A stretch of DNA of 64,000 nt from DTU019 sp050949825 (GCA_050949825.1 JBMNGL010000019.1:29236-93235), one strand, 5' to 3'; positions 8,262-17,705 are shown, counted from the first letter of the stretch. Notes: generated from the letters alone by a model not told the origin. Made by a program: numbers and translations.

Positions 8262-8810
8262 ATGAAGCAGGTACCGCAGCCAACTGCACAGCGCTATTTC
8301 TATTGTCCTATATGTGGAGGCTCACTTAATTATCGCCAATATGACGATCGTCAGCGTCTCACCTGCCTGCAATGCAATTATATCCTGTATGAAAATCCAA
8401 TTGTTGGCGTTGCTGCAATCGTAATCAATGAAGAGGGCGAATTGCTGCTGGGGTGCCGCAGGGGGGGAGACTATGACGGACTGTGGTGTATTCCCTGCGG
8501 TTATCTGGAATATGACGAGGATGTATATGACGGTATAAAGAGGGAGTTTCAGGAAGAGACCAATCTGCTTATTGATATTACAAGGGTATTTTCTGTACAG
8601 TCGAATTTTCACGACCCAGAGCGGCATACTGTGGGCATATGGTTCCTGGCCGAGGTGATCGGAGGGACACTACAGGCCGGCGATGACCTTGATATGGTCC
8701 GCTATTTTGCCCTGGATAAAATTCCCCGACTTGCCTTTCCCACCGATCAGGTGATCATCGATTTGCTGCGCCGGGAAAGGCAAGCGGCAACGAACCACCA
8801 TAATCGGTAA
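8262..8810 (+). CDS. Nudix hydrolase with N-terminal zinc ribbon
   Basis: This 182-residue protein has two parts. Residues 12-45 form a zinc ribbon with Cys15, Cys18, Cys35 and Cys38 (YCPICGG and LTCLQCNY). Residues 46-170 are a Nudix domain. The Nudix box runs from Gly80 to about residue 102 and ends REFQEETN, with the metal-binding Glu residues present. The usual Pro-Gly-Gly before the box is IPCG here. The layout resembles a shortened NudC-like pyrophosphatase, so NADH or another nucleoside diphosphate derivative is a reasonable substrate guess. No strong ribosome site precedes the ATG, so coupling to the 77-aa gene 18 bp upstream is likely. Confidence 0.85.
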   Translation: MKQVPQPTAQRYFYCPICGGSLNYRQYDDRQRLTCLQCNYILYENPIVGVAAIVINEEGELLLGCRRGGDYDGLWCIPCGYLEYDEDVYDGIKREFQEETNLLIDITRVFSVQSNFHDPERHTVGIWFLAEVIGGTLQAGDDLDMVRYFALDKIPRLAFPTDQVIIDLLRRERQAATNHHNR

Positions 8811-8874
8811 AATCCCGTATATTGCACACCACTTGGGTTGATAGTTTATTCATGCTAAAGGAGGAGTAACAATA

Positions 8875-9054
8875 ATGACCTGTAGTTATCATGCCGACGA
8901 GGAAACTGTAGAAACCTGCACACTATGCCTGAAATCAATCTGTGTGGAGTGTATGTTGCTCTGCCAGCAAATGGGTTATCAAACCCTGTGTCCCAAGTGT
9001 CTGCGCACCATGACCGGCTGTATGTTTGAACTGGACGAGCGGGTGGATCCTTAG
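8875..9054 (+). CDS. 59-aa Cys-rich protein resembling a B-box zinc finger
   Basis: This short gene has a near-ideal ribosome site (AAAGGAGGAGTAACAATA) before the ATG. The protein starts MTCSYHADEETVETCTLC and carries paired metal ligands: Cys3-x2-His6, Cys15-x2-Cys18, Cys23-x2-Cys26 and Cys39-x2-Cys42, with extra Cys30 and Cys49. The order C-x2-H, C-x2-C, C-x2-C matches a B-box type zinc finger, in bacteria often found at the N terminus of membrane proteins. Here it stands alone. The gene follows the Nudix gene by 64 bp. A protein-binding role is only a guess. Confidence 0.72.
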   Translation: MTCSYHADEETVETCTLCLKSICVECMLLCQQMGYQTLCPKCLRTMTGCMFELDERVDP

Positions 9055-9072
9055 GGCGACAGAAAACCAACA

Positions 9073-9933
9073 CTACTGCACCAGCGGCAGCAGGGAGCGG
9101 GCGGAAATAAGCAGGTGAGGCTGCTGTTGCAACAACTCCAGATTTAAGACCAGCGCCCGGGGTTTAGTGCGACCCCGCTTGATTACCTGCACACAAGCCT
9201 GGAAATGCAGCTCATCAATAGCAGTAAGCGTTTGCAGCTTTAGCCAGGCCAGGTCTGGTATTCCCTGTAACAGCTGGCCTTTTTCTTCTTCACCTTGAGT
9301 AAACTGCTCCGCGATGTGAATGTCACCTTGTGCAATGGCTGCAAATACCACCTCGATGGCCTGCTCCACCTGCAAGGCTGCCAATTGTTCCTTAACCACC
9401 CCCGCCGCTTTCCATATCATGACCTGATGGGCCTTATCTTTGCTCCGGGTGCCATGGGTTATACTATCCCGAAAATGGATGCAAAAATGGCCATTAAATT
9501 TATTCCCGCGAATGGCCCCTGAGCCATGGGGCATGCCATTCATTGATGCTGCCAGGATTTGACCGCTGTCCAGTATAACCAAAACGGCTCTGCGTTTCCA
9601 GGTCCACTGCCCGCTGTAAATGCTTTTCATTATGGCAGTATCCTTGGCAGTAAGAGGTTGAACATCGGCGTGATAGGTCCCCGCCCGGCGTTGTACTCTA
9701 AAGCTCAGACCGCTGTCATAATCTCTCACCGTAGCATACGCGTTGCGGGGAAAAAGATCATCCACTTCTTTCCAGGCTACAAAGTCGCCATAAATGATGC
9801 TTGGTGTGCTCTTGTTGGTATTTTCGTTTTCAGTCGGCGGTGGTCTTAAAACAAACATACTGAGAACCGTCGTCAGCACTATCAGTACAAATAAAGCCAC
9901 TGCCCAGCCTCGTTTGACACCGACCACCACCAT
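9073..9933 (-). CDS. membrane-anchored extracytoplasmic protein of unknown function
   Basis: With the ATG at 9933 (preceded by AAGGGGGCTGTC) the protein has 286 residues. It has an N-terminal membrane anchor (WAVALFVLIVLTTVLSMFVL) and a Pro/Asn/Thr-rich linker. A globular domain follows, containing the segments MNGMPHGSGAIRGN, GHFCIHFRDS and THGTRSKDKAHQ. The His/Cys/Ser spacing recalls L,D-transpeptidase-type cell-wall enzymes, but the canonical SHGC motif is absent, so I do not assign that activity. Similar HG...GHFCIHF domains occur in clostridial surface proteins. The last 90 residues are helical, then beta. It ends 18 bp from the convergent Cys-rich gene. Confidence 0.6.
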   Translation of the reverse strand: MVVVGVKRGWAVALFVLIVLTTVLSMFVLRPPPTENENTNKSTPSIIYGDFVAWKEVDDLFPRNAYATVRDYDSGLSFRVQRRAGTYHADVQPLTAKDTAIMKSIYSGQWTWKRRAVLVILDSGQILAASMNGMPHGSGAIRGNKFNGHFCIHFRDSITHGTRSKDKAHQVMIWKAAGVVKEQLAALQVEQAIEVVFAAIAQGDIHIAEQFTQGEEEKGQLLQGIPDLAWLKLQTLTAIDELHFQACVQVIKRGRTKPRALVLNLELLQQQPHLLISARSLLPLVQ

Positions 9934-10069
9934 GACAGCCCCCTTGCCAGGCAAAATCTAATCGCATCATTAAAATATATGGCCTTTTCCTGCTATTATT
10001 CCCATGAAAAGAGAGGGACGGTGACCAATGCTTCTTCTTTGCAGCATTCTTGAGCGCTATTGGGCAGCC

Positions 10070-11248
10070 TTAAAAATAATGGGCGGCCAGTTTTTCAAAG
10101 GCCGGCCGAGCCCCTTCAATGGTCTTCATGTCCACACAATAGGCGATCCTGAAATACCCGGGGGCAGCAAAACCGCGGCCTGGCACCAGCAGCAGGTTGT
10201 ATTCCAGGGCTTTCTTGACAAAAGCCACATCGTCTGCTATGGGCGATTTAGGGAACAGGTAAAAGGCCCCCTGCGGTTTGACACAGGAAAATCCCAGCCC
10301 GGTAAGATAATTATAAAGCGTATCCCGGCGGCGCCGGTATTCTTCGCTATCCGGTCCTTCATCCAGGCAGGAGGCTACCACCTTCTGAAAAATGGAAGGC
10401 GCATTCACAAAGCCCAGGGTGCGATTGGCAAATACCAGGCCATTAACCAGAAGCCCCACCTCTTCAATCTGGGGGTTAACGGCAATATAGCCGATGCGTT
10501 CACCGGGCAAGGCCAGTGATTTGCTGAAGGAGTTGACAATGGCAGCATGTTTGAAGATAGTCATGAGGTTGGTCACCCGGGCGCCATCGTATACCAGTTT
10601 ATTGTACGGTTCATCCGCAATAGCCATAATCTTGGTGCCATATTCCTGCTCTTTGGCCTTTATAACGGCGGCCATTTCCTGCAAGGTCTCTTCTGAATAG
10701 ACCACCCCGGTGGGATTGTTGGGTGAGTTAATAATGATCGCCCGGGTTTGAGGGGTGATGCTCTGCGCCAGGATCACCGGATCAGGCCGAAAGTCATCGC
10801 CGGTGGGAATAACCACCGCCTTGCCGCCATGGTTGCTGACATAAAAATGGTATTCAACAAAATACGGTGCCAGCAAGAGGACTTCATTCCCCGGGTTCAA
10901 AATAGTCTTTAAAACCACATTAAGCCCTCCGGCGGCGCCGCAAGTCATGACAATATGTTCACCGCCTACCGGTACACCGCTTTCCCGGGCCAGCTGAGCC
11001 GCAATGCGCTCCCGCACATCAATATAGCCGGCATTACTGGTGTAACGATGCAGGCCGGGGGTGTCATCGTTGACCAGTCTCTGCAGTGTTTCGCGAACGG
11101 CTGCAGGTGGTTCATAATCAGGGTTACCCAGGCTGAAATCAAACACCTTATCTGCACCATGAATAGCACGCAGGCGCTCCCCTTCCTCAAACATAGCTCT
11201 AATCCAGGAAGCATTCTGCAGATCTGTTTTAATCTGAACTGAAATCAT
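10070..11248 (-). CDS. PLP-dependent aminotransferase, class I/II (aspartate aminotransferase family)
   Basis: This 392-residue fold-type I aminotransferase transfers amino groups between an amino acid and a 2-oxo acid. The PLP lysine is Lys243 in NSFSKSLALPGERIGY. INSPNNPTG (residues 173-181), ADEPYNKLVY (211-220) and the N-terminal DFSLGNPDYEPP are typical of subgroup I-gamma enzymes. The ATG at 11248 follows AAAGGATGG. It stands alone on the minus strand, so context gives no substrate; aspartate or alanine aminotransferase activity is the usual annotation. Confidence 0.9.
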   Translation of the reverse strand: MISVQIKTDLQNASWIRAMFEEGERLRAIHGADKVFDFSLGNPDYEPPAAVRETLQRLVNDDTPGLHRYTSNAGYIDVRERIAAQLARESGVPVGGEHIVMTCGAAGGLNVVLKTILNPGNEVLLLAPYFVEYHFYVSNHGGKAVVIPTGDDFRPDPVILAQSITPQTRAIIINSPNNPTGVVYSEETLQEMAAVIKAKEQEYGTKIMAIADEPYNKLVYDGARVTNLMTIFKHAAIVNSFSKSLALPGERIGYIAVNPQIEEVGLLVNGLVFANRTLGFVNAPSIFQKVVASCLDEGPDSEEYRRRRDTLYNYLTGLGFSCVKPQGAFYLFPKSPIADDVAFVKKALEYNLLLVPGRGFAAPGYFRIAYCVDMKTIEGARPAFEKLAAHYF

Positions 11249-11586
11249 CCAACCATCCTTTCCGTCTAATTGCTATCAAGCCTATTTGCCTGCCATCTGC
11301 GCAAACAGACCGACTTCGCCATTCATATCTCCACAAAAAGTCAAGCCCAATCATTAAGCAAAGACTGACTCCATGGCGGACCGACAGCCCTTTTTATGCA
11401 GCATCAGTCTGGATCCAGGCTTATAGATAGATTTCCCAATTAGTCCTGTATTGACTATATCACGCCAGTATGAAAATGAGCTAGCCTGAATATGGCCGGA
11501 TGACAAATTATAGCTGCTGTTTTCCTGATTCTTTCTACCTGTGCTATACTCTCCACATAAAGATTCTAGAACAGGGAGGAACAGCT
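11249..11586 (+). promoter_or_regulatory. divergent intergenic region with a promoter for the DUF362 gene
   Basis: This 338-bp region separates two divergent genes. On the plus strand TATACT (11545-11550) is preceded by TGC, an extended -10 box, with only a weak -35 (TTCCTG, 11522-11527). GGGAGGAACAGCT then precedes the ATG at 11587. I found no convincing promoter for the minus-strand aminotransferase and no riboswitch. Confidence 0.4.
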
Positions 11587-12702
11587 ATGCATGAAGCTAC
11601 AGTGTACTTTACCGACTTTCGCACCCGCCCGGGGCGGCATATCCTAAAGAAATTGCGGGATCTGCTCTTTACTGCGGGGATAGATAAAATCGATTTTGGG
11701 AACAAGATGGTAGCTATTAAAATACACTTTGGAGAGCCTGGCAACCTGGCCTATATTCGGCCCAACTATGCCGCCGAGGTGGCTGCCATCATTAAAGAGC
11801 TGGGAGGTCAGCCTTTCCTGACTGATGCCAACACCCTCTACAGCGGGCTTCGCTCCAATGCCATCGACCACCTCAATACCGCTATGCAAAACGGCTTCTC
11901 ACCTTTAACGGTAGGCTGCCCGGTGATCATTGCCGATGGTCTCAAAGGCATCGAATTCCGCGAGATTCCCATTCACCAAAAGCATTGCCGGACAGCTAAA
12001 ATCGGCAGCGCCATTGCCGATGCCGACATTATCATTTCCTTAAATCATTTCAAAGGCCATGATTTAACTGGTTTTGGGGGCGCCATCAAAAATGTGGGTA
12101 TGGGTTCAGGTTCACGGGGTGGCAAGATGGAGATGCACTCCAGCTCCAAGCCCCGCATTGTGGGGGAAAATTGCACTGCCTGTGGCATCTGCATCGAAAG
12201 CTGTTCACAGCAAGCCCTGGCCCTCTCGGCAGAAGATCAAGCCACAATCGATTATGATATCTGCATCGGCTGTGGACAATGCATAGCTTTGTGCCGCTTC
12301 AACGCTGTGCAGGTGGTTTGGGGACAATCGGCTGAAGTGACCACGCAAAAGATAGTTGAATACGCCCTGGCGGTGCTGCAAGGCAAGCCCAGCTTTCATA
12401 TCAATATCATTGCCTCGGTGTCCCCGAATTGCGACTGCTGGAGTCATAATGACGTTCCGATCGTTTCAGACCTGGGTATGGCCGCATCCTTTGATCCGGT
12501 CGCCCTGGATAAGGCCAGTGTAGATATGGTTAATAAGGCGCCCCTTCTAAGCGCATCATTACTTGGGGAGAAAGGCTGCCAGCCCGGAGATGATAAATTC
12601 ACCCTCATTTACCCCCAAACCAGCTGGCAGGACGGCCTGGAGTATGCACAAAAAATCGGCCTCGGTTCAATACATTATGAGCTGGTGGTAAAAACTTGGT
12701 AA
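11587..12702 (+). CDS. DUF362 protein with two [4Fe-4S] ferredoxin motifs
   Basis: This 371-residue cytoplasmic protein starts MHEATVYFTDFRTRPG after GGGAGGAACAGCT. An in-frame extension to 11500 lacks a ribosome site. The N-terminal DUF362 domain shows KIHFGEPGNLAYIRPNY, FLTDANTLYSG and SLNHFKGHDLTGFGGAIKNV. It is followed by two CxxCxxCxxxC clusters, Cys196-Cys206 (CTACGICIESC) and Cys226-Cys236 (CIGCGQCIALC), which should hold two [4Fe-4S] centres. After these is a second DUF362 segment with a C-x-C (NCDCWSHND). Such proteins are common in anaerobes, and the electron-transfer partner is unknown. Confidence 0.88.
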   Translation: MHEATVYFTDFRTRPGRHILKKLRDLLFTAGIDKIDFGNKMVAIKIHFGEPGNLAYIRPNYAAEVAAIIKELGGQPFLTDANTLYSGLRSNAIDHLNTAMQNGFSPLTVGCPVIIADGLKGIEFREIPIHQKHCRTAKIGSAIADADIIISLNHFKGHDLTGFGGAIKNVGMGSGSRGGKMEMHSSSKPRIVGENCTACGICIESCSQQALALSAEDQATIDYDICIGCGQCIALCRFNAVQVVWGQSAEVTTQKIVEYALAVLQGKPSFHINIIASVSPNCDCWSHNDVPIVSDLGMAASFDPVALDKASVDMVNKAPLLSASLLGEKGCQPGDDKFTLIYPQTSWQDGLEYAQKIGLGSIHYELVVKTW

Positions 12703-12878
12703 TTGATTGCTGAATACCCCGCGGCTACCCCTGCGGGCAACCCATAAAATGGTTCTTTATGATTAACTCAGTTGAGCTTAGTCCAAAGAACAGCGCTTCC
12801 CCGCGCCACTACCAATCATCAGGCCCGGTTATATTAATCGAACGGGGTGACCGCTGTACTTTTTATTGCGGCAAGATT

Positions 12879-13616
12879 CTAGGCTTGATGTCCGGGTTGT
12901 ATAGAGGATTCCTCCTGACCAGCACTCTGTATGGCATCGCGCTGTCCTTTCATTATCCACGACAACAGGCGCTGCCGGTCTGCATTCGGTAAATCGGCAA
13001 ATTGTATGGCAATAGAGTATTGCTGGGGTTCGGTCGGGGTTTTTTCCTGCACCCGAACCACCCGTCCCCACACCGACAAAGGCTCACCGCTGCCAACATC
13101 CAGCAAAAAGGTAATAACAGCCCCGATATCCAACTTTTTCTCGGTGGTAAAACTTAAGCCCCCCCCACCGATATCCACCATGCGATCCTGCTTATATTCG
13201 TGGTCATGGTTGGGGGCGAACCCGCGAAAGTGAAACCACTTAAGCCAGGCCTGGGTAGGCAGCCTGAACCACTGGCGCTTCTGGGGGCTTCCATCCGGTA
13301 GTGTGGATGCCCCCACCAGCAGGCGTTTATGGCAGTAGTCATTATAAAAGCGTTGCCAGCCCTTTTGCTGCAGTCCGGTATAGATCTTGAAGGCAGCCAT
13401 CAGGAGACCGAAGATAATCAGGGTTAGACCCAGACCGATCATATTCTCATAATCCCAGGGATGACGATAGTGGAATGTGCGGTGCAAACTGCTGGAAAGT
13501 TCGTCCCAGGTAATCCCCTGCGCTATAGGGGGATGCATCAATCCCCAACCGGCCCAAAAGCCTATCTGGCTCAGCGCTCTCCGCAAGCGTTTCCCACGGC
13601 TTAAAGGACGCATCAT
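12879..13616 (-). CDS. membrane-associated PilZ-domain protein
   Basis: This protein of about 245 residues has a predicted membrane segment around residues 60-80 (MIGLGLTLIIFGLLMAAFKI). A C-terminal PilZ domain follows. The c-di-GMP binding marks are present: an RxxxR motif (KRQWFRLP, about Arg116 and Arg120 of the longer frame) and the D-x-G-x-x-G loop DIGGGGLSF near residue 150. It probably senses cyclic di-GMP at the membrane and may control surface behaviour. AAGGTGG precedes two adjacent ATG codons at 13616 and 13613; a GTG at 13622 is less likely. It is isolated between an unlinked DUF362 gene and an antiporter gene. Confidence 0.78.
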   Translation of the reverse strand: MMRPLSRGKRLRRALSQIGFWAGWGLMHPPIAQGITWDELSSSLHRTFHYRHPWDYENMIGLGLTLIIFGLLMAAFKIYTGLQQKGWQRFYNDYCHKRLLVGASTLPDGSPQKRQWFRLPTQAWLKWFHFRGFAPNHDHEYKQDRMVDIGGGGLSFTTEKKLDIGAVITFLLDVGSGEPLSVWGRVVRVQEKTPTEPQQYSIAIQFADLPNADRQRLLSWIMKGQRDAIQSAGQEESSIQPGHQA

Positions 13617-13685
13617 TACCACCTTCTGTGAAGAAATTGTTTTTTAATTATATCATATGGAAAACATCTGCTACTGAGTCGCTGA

Positions 13686-13712
13686 GTCGCGGGGACTCAG
13701 CGTCCCCGCGAC
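13686..13712. repeat. perfect 11-bp stem-loop after the antiporter gene
   Basis: GTCGCGGGGAC and its exact inverse GTCCCCGCGAC enclose the five bases TCAGC. It lies about 30 bp beyond the stop of the minus-strand antiporter gene. There is no T-run on either side, so it is either a transcript-end stabiliser or a REP-like palindrome rather than a standard terminator. Confidence 0.7.
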
Positions 13713-13744
13713 CCGCGTCCCTGCCAGGTGTTTTTAGGGTTTAG

Positions 13745-15205
13745 CTATAAAACCGGGTAATCTTCCTGCTCTGCAGATTTTTCCAATATGTTTATCAACT
13801 GCTCCCGATTTTCGAATCTAACCAGTATAAACAGGATGTCTTTTGCTTTTATAATGGTATCCCCGCGCGGGGTAACAATCTCTCCTTGCCTGACAATAGC
13901 ATTCACCAGGCTGTCTTGTGGCAAGGGTATATCTTGCAGGGTCTGGTCTATGAGCCACGAATCCTTATCCACGATATACTCCAGCAGTTCACTTTTTGAC
14001 TCCTCCAATGCAATCAATTCAAAGGAATATGGAGAACGAGGCTTGCTCCCTACCAAGAGACCTAGCTTTTTGGCTATGATATCAATTGTGGAGCCCTGTA
14101 TCAGGGCCGATAGCAGGACCACGAAAAAAACCACATTAAAATAATAACTGCCCCCCTCCAAGCCAGCTACATAGGGATAAGTTGCCAGTACAATCGGAAT
14201 GGCACCTTTGATGCCTCCCCAGCAAAGAAAGAGTTTCTCCTTGAAAGTATACTTCCAAAAAAGTGTACATAAAAAAACCGCCACCGGCCGTGCTACAAAG
14301 ATTAGAACCAAAGCAATGATGATGCCGTGCTGCCAGTTATGCATAAGCTTCGTTGGAAAAACCAAAAGACCGAGCATAAGAAATAGCATGACATGACTGA
14401 AGGTCGATAAACCCTCCATAAACCTGGCCACACCTTGTTTATACACAAATTCTGCATTGCCCAAGTAGCAGCCCGCAATAAATACGGACAAAAAGCCGTT
14501 GGTATGCAACTCATCAGCAAGACCGTAACTTAACAAGCACAAACTTAATATAAGAACATAATAAAAACCACCCGATTCCAATTTTATCCAATTAAACATA
14601 TAGGGGGCCATTTTCCCAATGATAAATCCAATACTTAGCCCGGCGACAATCTGCCAACCCAAGTTGATTATAAAGAGCTGCGGGTTGGGGATCCCTCCCT
14701 GAATAAACTCAATAATGGCAATGGTTAAAATAATTGCCATGGGGTCATTGGAAGCAGATTCCACCTCAAGGGTGGCAGCAGTTTTGGGCTGAACGTTCTT
14801 ATTGCGAAAAATTGCAAAAACGGCTGCAGCATCAGTTGAAGATATTATGGCTCCAATGAGAATAGCCGATTCCAGGGGCAGGCCTATGAGAAGATGGGAT
14901 AGCAACCCCAGGGTTACCGCGGTGATGATGATACCCAGGGTCGCCAGGGTAAAGGCAGGTTGAAAGGCCAACCTCAATAAATGCTTTTTAGTATTGAACC
15001 CGCCTTCAAAGAGGATGATAATCATAAACGCAATGGCGATCTGTTGTGACAAAAATGGATTATCAAAATAAATCAGGTTAAGACCGTCACTGCCGAATAC
15101 CATGCCCAGGGCCAGGAATATTACCAGCCCCGGAATTCCTAGACTTGCCGATAATTTGGTTGAGAAGATTGCTACCAGCAATAGTATAGCTAGCAGAAGC
15201 AGCAT
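13745..15205 (-). CDS. CPA1-family cation/proton antiporter with C-terminal RCK_C domain
   Basis: This 486-residue membrane protein has about 12-13 hydrophobic segments in residues 1-385. CPA1 ion-site motifs are visible: SSTDAAAVF (residues 122-130) and ESASNDPMA (149-157). The C-terminal 90 residues form a TrkA_C (RCK_C) type domain, as in NhaP2/CvrA potassium/proton antiporters. It probably exchanges K+ or Na+ for protons across the cytoplasmic membrane, with ligand control through the RCK_C domain. The start follows GAGGAGGAAGAAA. A second, CPA2-type antiporter lies upstream on the same strand, separated by 309 bp. Confidence 0.85.
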   Translation of the reverse strand: MLLLLAILLLVAIFSTKLSASLGIPGLVIFLALGMVFGSDGLNLIYFDNPFLSQQIAIAFMIIILFEGGFNTKKHLLRLAFQPAFTLATLGIIITAVTLGLLSHLLIGLPLESAILIGAIISSTDAAAVFAIFRNKNVQPKTAATLEVESASNDPMAIILTIAIIEFIQGGIPNPQLFIINLGWQIVAGLSIGFIIGKMAPYMFNWIKLESGGFYYVLILSLCLLSYGLADELHTNGFLSVFIAGCYLGNAEFVYKQGVARFMEGLSTFSHVMLFLMLGLLVFPTKLMHNWQHGIIIALVLIFVARPVAVFLCTLFWKYTFKEKLFLCWGGIKGAIPIVLATYPYVAGLEGGSYYFNVVFFVVLLSALIQGSTIDIIAKKLGLLVGSKPRSPYSFELIALEESKSELLEYIVDKDSWLIDQTLQDIPLPQDSLVNAIVRQGEIVTPRGDTIIKAKDILFILVRFENREQLINILEKSAEQEDYPVL

Positions 15206-15514
15206 TTTCTTCCTCCTCGGGATAGATTAAAAAACCTCGCCTTCTCTTGCCACAGGATCACCCCGCTGATAAGCATGTAGATATAATAACATATCAAGGG
15301 GTGCTCCGCTCATAATAAGGGCCATAATTATGGGACAGTCTTTGGCAAACAACTACCCGGATACTAATACAACGGCCGCACATGCATTATTTCGGGAGTG
15401 GAGTAATCGGGCTTTAGTCAGGGTGAAAATGATCCGCCCGGAGGCAGGTGGAAGAACCCGCGGTGACAGATCGACAGGAGCCCCAAGCAGATAAGCGGGA
15501 AGCATTATCAAGAT
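15206..15514. other. intergenic region between two antiporter genes
   Basis: These 309 bp hold no open frame I trust. The part nearest the downstream antiporter is AT-rich, but no clear -35/-10 pair was found. Because potassium transporters are often controlled by c-di-AMP riboswitches I looked for one, but could not recognise its conserved blocks by eye. Confidence 0.4.
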
Positions 15515-17491
15515 TTATGATACTCCCCCTGCCGCTATACGATGTAAAAGGCTGAATTGTTCATCGGTTGCCAGCACCACAATATCATCGCCGGGAAGCA
15601 AAACCGTATCAGCGGTAGGATTAAATATTATACTGCCATCTTCCTTTTTAATAGAAACAATGTTACAGCCGGTCTTTTGTCTCAATTGCGACTCCAAAAG
15701 GCTTTTATTGGCAAATGGGGAATGGGCATCAATGGACCATTGCCTGGCTCTGAGCAGGTTAAGCTTGGGGATGTAACCCGGGCGATCACTGATATTTTGA
15801 AGATCCCTGCTGTATACCTGGGCCAGATAGTCTTTAATCAACTCTTCCGGCAATTTCATATGCGCCATGATATGCCGTATCATTTCAAAGCCGGCTTCCG
15901 CCTCGGGCTGCACCACTTCGTTGGCGCCGGCTTCGTATAAGGCCTGACTCTCCCTCTTATCACGCCCCCGCGCCACAATAATGATGTCAGGGTTAAATTT
16001 GCGCACATTGTATATCACCTGCCTGCTGCTGAAGACATCCGGCAGGGCGATAACGATCAGGTCGGCATCCTGGGGCCGGGCCTGGGCCAGCACCATCTCA
16101 TTGGCGGCATCTCCATAGATATATGCTGGCGCAATGTCTTTGACTCTTTCAGCTACACTATGCTCATAGTCGATTACCATAAAGGGGATCTGTAAACGCT
16201 TGAGGCCTTCCCCTATCCTGGAGCCCATACGCCCGTAACCACACAGAATAACATGATCATAAAAATCCGTTTCAGCAAGTGCTTCCTCGTACTCGGCACT
16301 GGGAATGAGCCACCTTAACAGCCTTGATTGACGCAGTCGGTCATACCAATCGGCACCTTTCGAAATCAGTAATGGCGCCACCATAATGCTTATAATGGAA
16401 CTGGCCAGGATGGTGTTGTATAAGGCTTCACTGACAGCTCCGTTTAACATGCCGATCCGGGCCAGGACAAAAGAGAATTCACCGGTCTGAAGCATGCCTA
16501 TGGCCACTAAAAATGCCACCCGGCTGTGATAGCCAAACATTTTAACAATGCCAAAAAAGACCACAAATTTGCCGGCCAGAATAAGCACCAGCAACCAGGC
16601 CAGGGGCACCAACTGGGCAAAAAGGCTGCCCGGATTAATCAGCATTCCCACGGAAACAAAGAATATGATTACAAAGGAATCACGCAGAGCGGTTACTTTT
16701 CCCAAAATTTCATGCACATAATCCGATTCGCTGATAACCACCCCTGCCAAAAAGGCACCCAATGACAATGAAAGGCCCAGGTGTTCGGAGAACAGTGCCA
16801 CACCCAGTCCCAGGCTCATGGCCAGTAAAAGAAACACATCGTTGTTGCTGGCCTTGGCAGCGCGGTTGGTCACCAACGGCACTACCTTTTGTGCAACCAA
16901 TAGCATTAAAACTACAAAAAAGACCGCCATTAAGAGGGGCTTTATCAATAAGGCAAAATTTCCACTCTCTAATTGCTGTATATTGGACAGGACTGCCACC
17001 ATAATAATGACCGCCAAATCCTGCACGATGAGGATACCCACCATAATCCGACCGTATACGGTGTCAACCTCGCCCCGTTCCCCCATCAGCCGCAAGACTA
17101 CCATAGTGCTGCTGATTGAGACCACACAGCCCAAATACACTGACTCGATAATGTCCATCCCCAGCATGCGGCCAATGCCGTAGCCGAGCACAGCCACCAG
17201 GGTAATCTGCAGGCTTCCCCCCAGGATAGATATCGTCTTGACTGGCAGCAAACGTGATAAGGAAAACTCCATCCCCAGTGTAAACATGAGCAGAATAATA
17301 CCTATCTCCGAAAAGCTGTTGATCAGGTTAATATCGCTGACTAATCCGGTCACATATGGCCCCACCAAAAGACCGCCCAGTATATACCCGATAATCGCGG
17401 ATTGCCTCAAGGCATCGGCTATCAGGCCCCCCACCAGGGCGGCTAAAAAGATAAGGGCAATCTGCAGTATCATTGAGCTGCTCTCGGCCAT
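15515..17491 (-). CDS. KefB-type CPA2 cation/proton antiporter with RCK_N and RCK_C domains
   Basis: This protein of about 658 residues has three domains. It has a Na+/H+ exchanger membrane domain (residues about 1-385) with the CPA2 ion-site motif IVQDLAVI. A nucleotide-binding RCK_N domain follows, with the glycine motif CGYGRMGSRIGEGL and a downstream acidic residue (VIDYEH). Last is an RCK_C domain in the final 85 residues. The architecture matches KefB/GerN-type K+ or Na+/H+ antiporters. The ATG at 17491 has GGAAAG eight bases before it; the longer frame from 17509 has no ribosome site. It points away from the MFS gene. Confidence 0.88.
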   Translation of the reverse strand: MAESSSMILQIALIFLAALVGGLIADALRQSAIIGYILGGLLVGPYVTGLVSDINLINSFSEIGIILLMFTLGMEFSLSRLLPVKTISILGGSLQITLVAVLGYGIGRMLGMDIIESVYLGCVVSISSTMVVLRLMGERGEVDTVYGRIMVGILIVQDLAVIIMVAVLSNIQQLESGNFALLIKPLLMAVFFVVLMLLVAQKVVPLVTNRAAKASNNDVFLLLAMSLGLGVALFSEHLGLSLSLGAFLAGVVISESDYVHEILGKVTALRDSFVIIFFVSVGMLINPGSLFAQLVPLAWLLVLILAGKFVVFFGIVKMFGYHSRVAFLVAIGMLQTGEFSFVLARIGMLNGAVSEALYNTILASSIISIMVAPLLISKGADWYDRLRQSRLLRWLIPSAEYEEALAETDFYDHVILCGYGRMGSRIGEGLKRLQIPFMVIDYEHSVAERVKDIAPAYIYGDAANEMVLAQARPQDADLIVIALPDVFSSRQVIYNVRKFNPDIIIVARGRDKRESQALYEAGANEVVQPEAEAGFEMIRHIMAHMKLPEELIKDYLAQVYSRDLQNISDRPGYIPKLNLLRARQWSIDAHSPFANKSLLESQLRQKTGCNIVSIKKEDGSIIFNPTADTVLLPGDDIVVLATDEQFSLLHRIAAGGVS

Positions 17492-17624
17492 CACTGCTTT
17501 CCATCCCATCTGGGGAAAACCCGGATTTACTCAGGTATATACTGCATCAGCATACCGGGGTGTGGAAATATGTGCTCAAGATGCAGCAACCGTTGTTTTC
17601 TAGTATATTACAAAAAGCATATAT

Positions 17625-17652
17625 AACCCACCAAAATTGGTTTGGGTTTTTT
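17625..17652 (+). terminator. terminator-like hairpin upstream of the MFS gene
   Basis: AACCCA-CCAA pairs with TTGG-TTGGGTT and is followed by TTTTTTATAT, the shape of a Rho-independent terminator on the plus strand. No plus-strand gene lies upstream, so what it would stop is unclear. It may insulate the MFS promoter, which lies about 55 bp further on. Confidence 0.45.
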
Positions 17653-17705
17653 ATATAAATGGGTATAAAAAACAATAATCTTTCCTCCCGACGTTAAGGT
17701 GCTGA

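Noticed and set aside
9073..9933. L,D-transpeptidase assignment
   Set aside because: The HG...GHFCIHF...THGT pattern is suggestive, but the defining HxnSHGCxR/N motif is missing.
13686..13712. Intrinsic terminator for the antiporter gene
   Set aside because: The stem is perfect, but no T-run follows on the relevant strand, so it is listed only as a stem-loop repeat.
15206..15514. c-di-AMP (ydaO) or cobalamin riboswitch upstream of the antiporter gene
   Set aside because: Some GGTG/CCCGC blocks looked suggestive, but they lie mostly on the wrong strand and the conserved core could not be matched.
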